From the NCBI GenBank assembly GCA_000442125.1, contig KE546965.1, positions 1,860,001-1,924,000 of the forward strand: a stretch of DNA of 64,000 bases, given 5' to 3'. The DNA is from Opeltia flavorubescens (lineage: Eukaryota; Ascomycota; Lecanoromycetes; Teloschistales; Teloschistaceae). A program made the position numbers and the translations under genes. This document shows positions 47,084-58,534 of the stretch, one piece after another; position 1 is the first letter of the stretch; each line of letters begins with the position of its first letter. Below the pieces are notes generated by a model, which saw only the letters and a program-made list of their open reading frames with translations, ran no database searches and was not told the DNA's origin.

Positions 47084-49756
47084 GAAGGAAGCGGTGGATC
47101 TGATGCCTGACGCCGAAAGCACAGGCGTTACGGAAGACTTGAACGTTTACGGCTGTCAATAAATGTGCTCAAATGCTGGGATGACAGCGGGATGGTAGTA
47201 TGTCTGACCGGCAGCTTCCGCGGAATTACGGGAATTCTCAGGACAGCGAGAGCGACAAGCTGTTATTTGCACTGGATTCAATACTTATATGCCAAATAAG
47301 GGTTTGAATCTCGTTGATGTTAGTCATGGTTGTCGTTGATTATCCTATCGTCCTGGCTATTCATCTGACATTGCGGGGCTCGCGTGGAGGTTCCCCAATA
47401 CCAAGGCGTCGGTACCTGCAGAGCCCAAAAATTCCCTGTCTCAGCCCAGCAGTATGACTGCAGCATCTTCTGAGTAGCATGGCCGTGCACGCTGCCAGTT
47501 TTCATGGTATTCGTAGTAATGGAATTGAGGAGCGCATAGCTGGCTCGATGCTTGCGTGAATGCTGACGGGCCGACAGTGGTACAAGGGACTCGATCGGAG
47601 ACGGATACAGTCATCTCGAGTGAGATAATTCAGAAAGTGTTACTGTATGTCTCAGCTTGCCCTCGGAGCCGAGATTGGCGGCTTGGCGAGTCTTGACTTC
47701 CATGTTGTCATGTAGACGGATTATACCATAGTTCAGAAGAGGAGGGAAGGGAAGGGAAGGAGAGAACATGAGATGAACTTTATAATTCCTTCATGCCATT
47801 GCATAATCCTAGGATGCAACTGTGTGATGATTCAGCCGGTGTGGATGGCGGCTCGGACGTCTTTCCTCCAATCCCAGACTTCCTCCACCAACCTTCTCCG
47901 TACGCCGTGGGAGCCTAATCATCAAATCGATTGCGACATCCAACCTTCAGCTGCTAGGAAACCAATGCCGTTGATCTTAACCTTCAGAGTAGCCGCGAGA
48001 AATAATTTCACATAGCTTGCGGAGCTTACCCACAACAGAAATTGCTTCTGAACCTTTTCGATCTCGAAATGCTAATCTTGGGTATTTGATCAGCGGAGAT
48101 GGAAGCAACATCCTCGGTTATCGCATGGCCTCATCCGAAATGACCGCTGTGCTAAATATTGACTTGAGCAGAAAACTTCATATCTTTCAAATAAAGACCG
48201 TTCCAGTAGTTTCGTTGATTTTCCTCGCCTACTGTCAAATATAAAGCTACTTCATTATGTTGGAATTTCCCAATACAATCCTTGCTATTTCGCCAGTGAT
48301 CGGCCATGCAAAAGGTTATTGGCTGCGTACAGGTAGCCATTTATTTCTTCTTTTTTTGTTCATGCAATTTCAATATCCATACTTCATATCTTTCGGATTC
48401 ACGGTCGTAGACGCAACGCTACAGTGCAGGGTAGAGAAGTAAGTGCCATCTCTAACTAAGAGACGATGATTAACCGTAGAATCGTCCGCCTCGCGCCGTC
48501 CTTAAAAACTGGCTGCACATAATGGGTATCAACAGCCGGCAGACCACATGAACCCTAACTTCAGTTTCAGTCCTTATCTGTAGTAGAACCTCGAGCCTTG
48601 CCAGCGCTAATGACTACATCTCTCTTCTCGCCATCCAAGTCGCTCTCCTTTTTTCGTAATAGCTCGAAGAATAAAACAATGTGGCTCGTTGTCTTCTTCA
48701 ATGCTGAATCTGAACGCTTTCCTTTTTCTGCTGCTGGTCGTCGTCGGCGCTTTACAGACCAGAAAATTTGGAGTGAAGATATCATGAAGATACACCATAG
48801 AGGAGACGGCATCCTCATTCTCAACCTGGCCTTGAACTCCCTCCGTTTTAACGTCTGTTTCTCCCCATTGACTGCTTAATCTACTTTTCTTGCGAGAAAA
48901 TCATTTTTCAACAACTCTTAACGCAAAAGAAACGTACTGGTGGCCGATGGCCGTGTAAGCACAGTGAAGCAAGGCTATTTCCTTACAGATCGCCACATCT
49001 AGAAGGAAAAAACCAAACAGGTTCGCTGCCGCAGTACACGTATCAAAAGCTTTACGTGGATAAACCTATACGATTGCTCAAGATGAAAAAATGCAAAAAA
49101 TCAACTGAGCGATATCATTTGCGATTTCAATCGAAGCCTTCCCAGATAAGGAACTTTTCATCAATCATAAGGCATGGGACTATTCTAATTGGGTACCCTT
49201 GAGACTCAGCGTGGATGGTTCATTTAACTCAGTGTTTCTGCTCTCCAACTCCTTTGCTTACTGTGCAGTACATACCTTCGTCTGCGTATGAATATGGTGG
49301 TTGGATCTCATACCAACGTTAGATTAACGACCACAGTGTATACGTTTCATAGAGAGCAAAGACCGAAAGAAGTCCGATGGAGAATCAAATGGCGTTGCCG
49401 TCCAAAGTAGCTGCGAAGCTTTAATTAACTTGGCAGTAGTATATCATGCCTTTAATAATAATGATTGGGTAGTGCTCAATGGTTACGGAACAGTAATCAA
49501 CTCAAGTTTAATGATCAGTTTTTTCTACAAAGGGTTTCTGCATAAGCTGATTTTCAAAGGCCATGTTGTTGGCAGACCAAATTGACACCCACCTCGGCCC
49601 AAGCACTATTACGTCTTGGCAAGTGCCCGCGGATAATCATCACTATCTCCGAACCGGGAAATCGAAAAAGCTTCGCTCGATCAGTAAGGCTACAATGCTG
49701 GTAGCGAATGTGATTTTGTGAATGATATTTTGTGTTTGATAAATTACTTGGAGAGT
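47084..49756. other. Gene-free interval, 2.7 kb
   Basis: The longest gene-free stretch here. Short open frames occur on both strands (e.g. 47773-48015, 48567-48879), but none shows a domain, signal peptide or convincing codon pattern. A purine-rich GGGAA repeat lies at about 47743-47765. It contains the promoters of two divergent genes; a non-coding RNA cannot be excluded. Confidence 0.5.
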
Positions 49757-51330
49757 ATGGCGGAACCAGACTTTGATCCTGGCCAGCTAAACGGAAGTCA
49801 GCAGGAAGCTCTAGGCACCTACACCGCCGTGACAAACCAAGAAGCATCGGCCGCTGTTCGTTTGCTAGAAAGGTCGCAATGGAATGTTCAAGTACGCAAG
49901 AAGTACAGAGTATCTCTTTGATATTGAGCTGATTTCTTAAGATTGCCATTGCCAAATTCTTCGACGGTGAAGCTCCTGATCCAGTTGAAGAAGCTCGAGC
50001 TTCACTTTCTTCCTCGCCCGCACCACCCTTACAGTCAGTAAACCGAGAAACTCTCATGAATGGATTCTCAAGACCTCAAATTCGCTCTCGCCTCGACCCC
50101 GCTCCCAGAATAGTCCCACAACCCGAGAACCAGAATACATACAGACCACCATTTCTCCTCACACTACTCTTCACGCCGTTCAACCTTCTATACCGTCTAC
50201 TATCTGGATCATTCAGCCTCTTCACCTATCTCTTTCCCTTTCTTCCACGTTTGATCGCTGGCTCCTCAGGTGGTAGACCGCAACCTCGTCGTCAAAGAGA
50301 CACAACCGGAAGGAGACCGTTGAATCCCAAGGACACAGCGGCGAGATTTGCTCGAGAATTCGATGAGGAATATGGGCAGCATGATCTGAAATTCTTCGAG
50401 AGCGGTTACGCACAAGCGTACGATTTGGCGAAGAAGGACTTGAAGTTTCTCCTGGTTGTGCTGCTATCTCCCGAACATGATGACACCTCAACCTTCGTCC
50501 GAAGCACACTTCTCTCACCTGAAGTTGTGAATTACATCGACAACCCTTCCAACAAAATCATATTATGGGCTGGTAGTGTTCAAGATTCCGAAGCCTATCA
50601 AGTGTCAACAGCCTTGAATTGCAGTAAATTTCCTTTTGCTGCCGTTGTTGCTCATACACCCCAAGACTCGTCTACTTCAATGTCGACGATAGCAAGGATT
50701 TCGGGCTTGACTTCCCCTTCAGCTTTCGTCGCAAGGCTGCAGTCTGCCATTTCGCAGCATTCGGCTACTCTCGAACGAGCAAGAACATCACGAAATGAGC
50801 AACAAGCGACGCGTAACTTGCGAGAGGAGCAAAACAGCGCGTATGAAAGGTCTCTAGCACAGGATCGCGAGCGGACAAGGCAGCGGCGGGAAGAGGAAGA
50901 AGCCAGAGTACGCGCAGAAAGGGAAACCAAGGCGAAAGCTGAAGCTGCAGAGAGACGAATACGGAATTTTGAGCAATGGAAGTTATGGCGAGCCCAGAGC
51001 ATTCCCGCCGAGCCCTCTACAACGGCCGAAGAAGTGACAAGAGTTAGTGTTCGGATGACATCTGGTGAGAGAGTGGTACGAAAGTTTAGGGCTGAGGCGG
51101 ATATGGAGGAGCTTTATGCATTTGTAGAATGCTACGACATACTTTCGAACGAACGATCCTCGGCAGTGGTAGAGGAGCCCACGAATTATGAGCATGCCTA
51201 TCGCTTTCGACTGGTATCGCCAATGCCAAGGATGGTCTATGATTTAGACGGGGTTGGTACCATTGGGAGTAAGATAGGGCGGAGTGGCAATATATTGGTG
51301 GAGCCGATAGATGACGAGGATGACGCTTGA
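49757..51330 (+). CDS. UBX2: UBX/UAS-domain protein, Ubx2/FAF2-like ERAD factor
   Basis: Two exons, 49757-49891 and 49942-51330 (50-bp intron), give 507 residues. In order: a UBA-like helix bundle (residues 10-55, LNGSQQEALGTYTAVTNQE..AIAKFFDGEAP); a hydrophobic hairpin near 95-135 (PPFLLTLLFTPFNLLYRLL, then a second hydrophobic stretch) for monotopic insertion in the ER or lipid-droplet membrane; a UAS thioredoxin-like domain (about 175-305); a long charged coiled coil (315-395, RQRREEEEARVRAERETKAKAEA in part); and a C-terminal UBX domain (about 400-490). Ubx2/FAF2 recruits Cdc48/p97 to the ER for degradation of misfolded proteins and affects lipid droplets. The domain order matches exactly, so the assignment is firm; orthology to yeast Ubx2 is inferred. 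Confidence 0.9.
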
Positions 51331-51872
51331 TGGAGTTAATATGGCAGAAGGATCTATGGACATAGCAACTGGGGATGGATAACATGTTGCATTTAAGCGT
51401 AGCATCTTCATCTCATGCATATCGATGCACCAGCAGTTTAATACTAAGTATAGATTCACCTTTGAAATTTTACTCGCGGCAAGGACCTCGAATCATCGAT
51501 ATGTGAGGTAGCTGAAAGTTTCGAATAATGATCTGTCGGCACCCGATTCCAGTCAACGGGGTATTCTTTCCATCCGTGATATCTAGCCACTGGGTTAGTG
51601 CCTCTTCAGACTTTGATGAGCCAAGCAATAAGGTTCTTGGCCATGTCGTAGGCTCCTCGTCACCCTCGTTACGTATTATAGAGAAGATGGCTGATCGCCC
51701 TTGCCTAAGAGCTAGGCTCTGGAGGATTCCCTAATTACCTCGGCTCGGACATTTGATCAGACCGTTTTATAAACGCGCGCCAGAACCCACGAGATATCAT
51801 AAGGCTGCAAGCTCTCAACCGAGTCAGCTGGGGAAGGTGAGGGTGTTTCGTTGACCACCGAATTTGAATCGC
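51331..51872. other. Intergenic, about 0.54 kb
   Basis: Between two plus-strand genes. No feature beyond the presumed 3' UTR and promoter. Confidence 0.5.
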
Positions 51873-53549
51873 ATGATGAAACGGTTACTTGGAACAATCG
51901 GCAAGCGAGGCAGTACGTCATACTCCCACGGGAAAATCGAGAAACCCCAATGTCGGGGTTCTGGGTAATTGACTGCTCTCAGGTCAGGATGGTGAAGGTG
52001 GAATACCCAATGGAGACTCTCCTGAGGCAACCATCGCAAGAGGCATTGTGGGTCGATACTTCTCTAATGATCGCGTACTTGCGAGTACTAATGTCAGGCA
52101 GAGACTCTTTTGCGAATCTGGCGGACCCAACAACCAGGTACCTACGATGTCCACCATCTCTTAGAGCTTGAAGGTTAACGATGATGATGAAAGGGCGAAG
52201 AAGTCCTCCACCTTCCTGTCATTGTCGAGGCCGCCGAATCAAGTCCAGAAGCTGCCCGAGAAGCTGCGCATCGAATACGGAAGTTCCTCTCTCGTGACAA
52301 TTACCAGCGAGCCTATGTTCAGTACAACTCCATCATGCTTGTGCGCATACTAGCAGATAATCCCGGTCAAAGCTTTACGAAAAACCTCGATGCCAAATTC
52401 ACCAGCACAGTCAAAGATTTACTTCGCGATGGCAGAGACATGAGCGTGCAACAGATCCTTCGCGAAACTCTCGATAGCTTTGAAACGTCGAAAGTGAATG
52501 ATGAGACACTGGCGCCTCTGCGAGAAATGTGGGCGGGAGAGAAAACTAAGTGGTCCAAGAACAAGAACGCTGTAAGCGTCACCGCGTCTACAACCACAGT
52601 CCGCCCAATGCATCCGAGTGCTCACAACATGAATTTCCCGCAGCTGCCAATGCAACCGTATGCCTATACCAATCAGTCCGTTGCTCGATCAGATCAGAAT
52701 TACTTTGCGCGCAACCACCGTCCTCGAGGCTTACCTTCACCTCATGAATTAGCCCAACGCATTGAAGAAGCTCGCACATCCTCCAAACTCCTCCTACAAG
52801 TCGTACAGTCTACCCCACCGAACGAAGTTCTTACCAACGAACTTATCAAAGAATTCGTCGAACGCTGCCAATCAGCCTCTCGGTCCATCCAGGGCTACAT
52901 CAACAGCGAAGACCCACGGCCGGACGAGGATACCCTGCTTACCCTTATCGAAACCAATGACCAAATTTCGACTGCCCTAAGTAGGTATCAAAGAGCTATG
53001 CTGCAAGCAAGGCGAATGAATAGCGTCACCTCAACAGGCAGTTTTCAAAGGAATGGCATTGGAGGAGCACAAGAGATGCCCGGCACCAGTCCTGCAAATG
53101 GCATTAGCCCCTACGCCCCACCACCAGTATCCACACCACCAGTAAACGGTCTCTTCATCCCACCATCACAACATTCAAATCATCAAATCCAACGCAAAGA
53201 CCTCCCACCCCAACCTTCACATTTCCAATCGCAACCGCCTCAGTCTCGGGAAAACGACAACCCGTTCGATGACCCGAAAAACGAAACCCCTCAACCACCA
53301 GCCGACTTCGGCCTTCCGCCCTCACATATCCAGAACTCTGATCACCGCCCTTTAAGCGGGCAATATGACACGAGGCATCAGCATTCAAATTCTTATGGGT
53401 TCAGCAATTCTACCGGGCTGAAAGAGGAAAATGGAACGGGGTATGACAGGCAGACAACGAGGGCGAAGGTAGAGGATGATAGCGATGAGGAAGAGGAGAT
53501 GCATCCTAGAGGTCAGGAAAGAGGACAGCCGGTGCAGTATCGCTTCTGA
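51873..53549 (+). CDS. VHS-GAT domain protein (Lsb5/GGA/Tom1-like endosomal adaptor)
   Basis: Four exons: 51873-51912, 51983-52047, 52102-52137 (only 36 nt), 52194-53549 (introns 70, 54, 56 bp), 498 residues. The joins restore GDSPEATIARGIRLFCESGGPNNQGEEVLHLPVIVEAAESSPEAA.., the VHS helical solenoid (about 15-160, ending VKDLLRDGRDMSVQQILRETL). A GAT three-helix domain follows at about 245-340 (LPSPHELAQRIEEARTSSKLL..NDQISTALSRYQRAM). The tail is Pro/Gln-rich and holds an NPF motif (ENDNPFDDP), which in endocytic proteins binds EH domains. VHS-GAT proteins bind ubiquitin and Arf and sort cargo at endosomes or link endocytosis to actin (yeast Lsb5). No GGA ear domain is present, favouring the Lsb5/Tom1 type. 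Confidence 0.85.
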
Positions 53550-54292
53550 TCTTGAAGCGGAAAGAGCGGGATTTGCGGACAGATGGGAAAGAAATGAGCT
53601 AAGAAGTGTAGATGTGTATGCTGATGCTATGAAGAGAGATGATATGCGAGCTTGATATGAAGGCGGAAGGAGTATTCGAGGGTGGGTATATATCGACCAA
53701 TATCCCAATGTCGATGACATACAATATTAATGAGAATAATGATGGTTTGAAGAGCAATAGAAAACCTCGACTAAATGCATGTGGGTGATACACGCGTAAT
53801 TTATTTTCTCTACTCTCCTCTAGCGGCTCTTTTCTTGGGGCCCGTGAAAAGCCAAAGAAAACAGAAAATGAATGTCCCTTGCCTCGCTCGGTCAAACACT
53901 TACCTATTTCGATGGTTTGATCTTGAGCTGGATGCTTGAAACCCCCCTTTTTCACAATTGGGGCGATTGGAAGTATGGGACGAGATTGACGTTTCGACCG
54001 ATTTTTGAGTACGGGCTTTTTCTTCCTGGACTTCTTTTCTTTTGGGAATTTGGGGTGTGGATTGAACCGTAATTGATGTGTCGATATATGTACGTATGTA
54101 TGGATGGTGTTGTGGGAGGTGGAGGTGATGATTAGGAAGGAGAGATGATGAGATGTGGAAGGAAGGTATAGCTGCTGAATACTAAAAATATTTCCGAGAG
54201 CAGATAATCGTATTCAAATGTCAAAGTCCTTATGACTACATCAATCTGCTGTCCTATAATACATCTCTCCCATTTGTGAAGACGGCCTTTAT
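53550..54292. other. Intergenic, convergent 3' ends
   Basis: Tail-to-tail interval, about 0.74 kb, with no recognisable gene. Confidence 0.5.
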
Positions 54293-55188
54293 CTACAACT
54301 CCTTCGTCGGTGCCTGTCCCTCAGCAGCTCCGCTCCCATACTTTTTCACAGCCTCCTTGTTTGCACCCTTGTCTGCCTCGAAGATCTTCACCTCTTCGCT
54401 ATCCATGTACTTCATCACCTGATCCGCCTGCCATTTCTTGAAGCTGAATCCTAGACCTTCGTGGGAGTAGTCCTTGTCGTTGGCTTGATCTTTGTGGTAT
54501 TTGACTTGGATGAAATCGGAGTCTTCGGTTGCGGGGTCTAGGGAGAGGGAGACGAGGGCGTTGATGGTGGCGGTTTTGGGGATGATTTTGAAGGTCCATG
54601 ACTGCGTTCCCGATCGTCAGTGATTGTGTCCCCGGCAGGAGGAATAAGGAAGGAACAAAGGTTAAAGTATTGATAAAGACAGGCTGATGTGGGTAAACGA
54701 GATATATGGCATACCTGCTCGTTCCTGAACTGGATCAAGCCAGGTTCATCGACGACGATCTGATACTTCTCGTTCTTGCTTTCCTTGAAGAATTTCGGCA
54801 GAGCGAACCACTGGCCCGCCATCTTATATCTGTCATTTGCGTAGACAAATTGATCGTCGTAGACACAGTCGGGTGTGTAGCGCTTCACTTTCTCGATAGT
54901 GGGCTTGCAGCTGTAAAGGTCGAGGATGTCATCAACAAGGGCTTGACGAGTGGGCGAGAGCTTGAGTGATTTGGATGGATCGGGGGTGTAGTCTTCAGTG
55001 GGATGGGTTTGGCGAACTTCAAATTGCTCGCCTGGGACAGAGGAGTCCTTAGGGAGGTCGGCCATCTTAGAGGAATACGTGGAGAAACGGTGTGAAATTG
55101 GAATTTGGTTACGGAGGGTGTTGTTTGTGAGAATTCTACTTGTGGGAATGGTACTTCGATGAGGTGTGCGGAGGCAAGAACGGATCAT
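54293..55188 (-). CDS. Probable mitochondrial NTF2-like protein, function unknown
   Basis: Two exons, 55188-54715 and 54601-54293 (113-bp intron, GTATGC..ACGCAG), give 260 residues. The first 41 residues (MIRSCLRTPHRSTIPTSRIL..) are Arg/Ser/Thr-rich without acidic residues, a probable mitochondrial targeting sequence. An in-frame ATG at 55065 (MADLPKDS) could start a cytosolic form. The core resembles NTF2/SnoaL-like alpha+beta cones: LVDDILDLYSCKPTIEKVKRYTPDCVYDDQFVYANDRYKMAGQWFALPKFF, then SWTFKIIPKTATINALVSLSL across the splice. Such folds often bind small hydrophobic ligands, but I see no catalytic residues to name a reaction. The short Lys-rich C-terminus is unremarkable. Homologues are only annotated as hypothetical as far as I know. 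Confidence 0.75.
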
Positions 55189-56004
55189 AAAGGGAGTTAC
55201 AGGGAATTAAAGTGAAAGGACTTAAGTAGATATGTCAAGAGCGACAGAGCCTTGGACGTGTCATGTTTACGACGTGCAGACAATGAAAGGGTAATGACGA
55301 ATACGACTGACGTAAAGACATCATTGAATGCAATTCGGGGCGCATGGCTTCCGATGTCCCCTGCAGAAACATGGCAAAGCTATCATTTGCCATGATGATT
55401 CGGTACTGGTTGGATGGCTGACCTCTATTGGATGAGGTGGGAGATGTGATGAAGCCTCGGAAGCTATGGGGATGGCGGTGCACTGTATGTGTGACATCAT
55501 TCGTACTCGTGTTTGCTGTATTCGTGAATCGAGGTCACGAAGGAAGCGATGAAACTGCACGTTGTGCTCCAAAGAACGACGATCAGCATACAGCATAAAA
55601 CAGAGGATAGTACATGTCGTTACATCGATTTCGGATCATATGCTTGGAACGGTTAATCTATCAACTAGGAATCGATAATCACAATGCTAGGGTTCAGAAT
55701 CCAAGCCCTATAAGCCCTCCATGAGCACCACTAGTCGTTTAAGGTTAGCGCAATATCTAGGCTTAGCATCCTCCACGCAGAAAAGGGGGGGAAATGGGAG
55801 CACCATGCATGAGAAATGCGGGGCCATTACCAGCCACACTGGAGAGCATTGAACGAATGAGTCGAGTGAGCCAAGTTCAGAAGAGATAAAAACCTTGAGG
55901 ATATATTGTAAATTAAGGGCGGCAAGAATTACATCGCGGTTGTGGCCCAACATGCCGTGAGTGTTCGCCACCTGAATTTCCAATCATTTCTAACTCATTT
56001 TCCA
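55189..56004. other. Intergenic left of the tRNA-like sequence
   Basis: Promoter side of the 260-aa protein gene, 0.8 kb. Short open frames only. Confidence 0.45.
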
Positions 56005-56085
56005 CAGCCTATAGCTCAGTGGTAGAGCGCGGCACTTGTAAATCACGTGATGCCGAGGTCGGTTGTTCAATCCAGCCTGGGGGCA
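56005..56085 (+). tRNA. tRNA-Thr(TGT)-like gene with altered acceptor stem (possible pseudogene)
   Basis: An intact A box TAGCTCAGTGG (56012-56022), D-stem GCTC/GAGC, anticodon stem CGGCA/TGCCG with loop CTTGTAA (anticodon TGT, 56037-56039), T-arm GGTTG/CAGCC around TTCAATC, and a TTTT terminator at 56090-56093. Two anomalies: nine extra bases (ATCACGTGA) follow the anticodon loop at the usual intron site, and only four of seven acceptor pairs form (3' strand TGGGGGC faces CAGCCTA), as if two C were lost from a GCCCCCA strand. It could be transcribed by Pol III, but charging and processing are doubtful. Confidence 0.5.
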
Positions 56086-56299
56086 ATTGTTTTGGCAAAG
56101 TTTCGACCATCTTGGAGTTCTTTCAGGGGTTCAGGGGTAAAATTGTCACATCGACATATTTGCCCTGTACACCCAATTAGAATGGACATTTATCATTTTG
56201 AGGATCATTCTAGAACATCTATCAGAATTTAATAAGGGAACTTTGTTAATGTGGATGACCTCAACCGACCTCAGCATCACGTGATTTACAAGTGCCGCG
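56028..56299. repeat. Inverted repeat derived from tRNA-like sequence
   Basis: The 38 bases at 56028-56065 (anticodon arm to 5' T-stem of the tRNA-like gene) recur in inverse orientation at 56262-56299 with one mismatch; the arms are 196 bp apart. Each arm contains the perfect palindrome ATCACGTGAT. The right arm lacks the A box and the 3' half of the tRNA. Confidence 0.85.
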
Positions 56300-56315
56300 T
56301 TCGTACACGTTTGGC

Positions 56316-56337
56316 GGCCGGCTCCGCCGGCCTTTTT
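56316..56337 (+). repeat. GC-rich hairpin followed by T5
   Basis: GGCCGGC-TCC-GCCGGCC forms a perfect 7-bp stem with a 3-nt loop at 56316-56332, followed by TTTTT. It resembles a strong RNA hairpin with a Pol III-like stop just outside the inverted repeat. Confidence 0.6.
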
Positions 56338-56623
56338 GGCCAAGCTATACGTCAAACGGGTCAGCAGAAAGTGGAACGACACTTGTGTTTGAGAATAGTT
56401 GAAGCTCTTTCTCACAACATAAACTAACCTAGTGTGTACCAGCTTTGAAGTATATTCTGCAGTTAATGTGGAGCCACAGATACCGTCTAGTAACACTACT
56501 TGATTTAGGAGGTTGGTCTCGAGGGAAAATTCGAGCAAAGGCATCCTAATATTTCACAACTCGACGGAGGCTTGTTTAACCTCAAGTGTAGCATAATCAT
56601 GAAGAAGATTGTTCCTTATTAGT

Positions 56624-58265
56624 CTAATCCCTCATAGTTGTTTCGTATCTATGTAACGAGTCAGTTTTGTTCGTGGGATATGGGGGAAGAACTCATACCT
56701 CTTGCCACGGAAAGCCCATACACCCCAATTTCCACAACTCAGATCTCCTGGATCCATATCATTCAGATCCCATCGTAGACTCCTGAATATATTCTCCCCT
56801 GGCTCCATCAACATATCTACCTCACCGGCCATCTTCTCTTCCACCCATTCCTTATCTCTCTGCATATCCCACTCTGTGTATCCCGTGCATATAATGGGAA
56901 CCTTGGTCTCTAGTAGCTGTGGCAATGTCTCCTCCCATTCATGGACACTAGCTGGATGTCCCAACCCTGGGTGGAAAAGCATAAAGCAGTCAAAGTATGG
57001 ATCGAAAGGCTGGAAATAGTTTGCTTTATGCATCGTGTGGTAGTATTCGACGAATGTCGTGATCTTTGTATAGCTGCTGATACGGTCTTCCACAATCGCG
57101 CCAAAGGGGTTTGCTGGCGTTCGCTCCGGTAGAGGAAATTCCGCGTCTCGATTCGCCATGCTTTCGGGGCCAATGAAAATTAGGTGCATGCGGCATCGTG
57201 GAAAAAGGTACTCGAGCTGAATCCAGACATCGCGAGGGATAGAAGATTCGGCACGTGCGCCCAAGATGAAGATACGGACTGGCGGCGCACTGACCCTCAA
57301 GCCCTTGACATCAACTCCACTACCGGAGCGAGGTGGGTGGAGATTGTAACGCAGAGCTAGATTTCAATCAGCGAAAATTTGACCCGAAATGAAGCTGCTG
57401 CCATACCACTCAAGCTCTTCAATCCTTCAACTGTCAGCCGTCCACCTTCGCGAATATTGTACGGACTTAGTTCATGAATGACGCTTGCAATCGTCACAGG
57501 GTATGTCAACAGTCGGGTCGCTTGACGCATATTTCGATCCTCGTTGATAGCATTGAACTCCCTCGTGTAGAGGTACGTATCCCAGTTGGTCATGTTGGGT
57601 AATATCTCTTCATACTGCTGGGGAGGGTACTCGAATTCAGAATGGTATCGTCCCGAGTGCAAGTCATGATCGTCTTCATTCGCCTGTCTTAAGGTATCGC
57701 ATATCTCCGAATGAGACTCATAATCATCCATCCAATGATTTTCAGAGCAATAAACTGGTAGACCACAATCTGGACATTCGAAATTGACAAAGGCTGGAGG
57801 TTGAGTCGATTTTCGTTCGGCTTTCCTTGCTTCAGGATCATGAGGGGAGAGGGCAAGCCGTGTCTGTCGATGATCAGGATGCGGGCAGTAAGCGTGAGAT
57901 TTCATGAATGCAGCTCTCCTTCGTATCCCTGGCGCTGGCGAGTTGGAGAAGCTGTGGAAGAGGTTGTTTGGTTTGAGTAGGAGCCTTTCCGGACGATTCC
58001 GTTGATCGTCTGACCCAAAGGATGTTGCATGTTGCGGTGGTCCGGGGGGTATAGGAACCGTGCGCTCGTGGAGAGATTCGACCGAAGCTGCTGTCCGTTT
58101 CTGTTGCGCAGGAAAATGTGGTGCTTTCCGAACGGTCTGACTATATTGTCTGCTGGTGACAAACTTGAGCTTTGCGCTTGGGCGACCATAGTGTCCAGCA
58201 GAGCCCGAGCCGATTGTAGCCTTTAGACCTTTTAGACATCGTTGGCAGGTATATCCAGATTGCAT
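56624..58265 (-). CDS. MSS51: Mss51, mitochondrial COX1 translational activator
   Basis: Three exons: 58265-57407, 57356-56699, 56648-56624 (introns of 50 bp each), 513 residues. After a mitochondrial-type N-terminus (LKFVTSRQYSQTVRK) comes a MYND-like zinc finger: AYCPHPDH, then ECPDCGLPVYCSENHWMDDYESHSEIC. The Mss51 C-terminal domain follows (NWDTYLYTREFNAINEDR, VRIFILGARAESSIPRDVWIQL, CFMLFHPGLGHP, NWGVWAFRGKRY). In yeast Mss51 activates translation of mitochondrial COX1 mRNA and chaperones new Cox1, coupling its synthesis to complex IV assembly. The last exon (25 nt) gives ..RGKRYETTMRD; without that splice the tail would be a non-conserved 21 residues. The start is the first ATG after an open but ATG-less stretch. 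It is divergent from Rse1. Confidence 0.9.
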
Positions 58266-58534
58266 TCTCGTGAATAATTCGATAGTTCTGGAACTATTCA
58301 CGGTTTGCGGTTGAAATCAGAGCTGATGATGTCAGCCAATCACAGGCGATCTTTCCGCCGTGCACTCAGAGCTTTCGCCGCGACTAATCAATCCACACTA
58401 AAGATTCAATCGCAAGCCATCGGAGTGCTTTTTCGACAACCTTTGGCATGTGATTGTTGGAGCCTCCATATTGAATCGTGCTCGCATTCACGTGAACCTC
58501 TGTTTGCGAGCCTTCGGGCCAAAAGCGCCTCATC

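Noticed and set aside
48567-48879. Overlapping opposite-strand frames in the 2.7-kb island
   Set aside because: Mutually exclusive, short, no domain or promoter cues.
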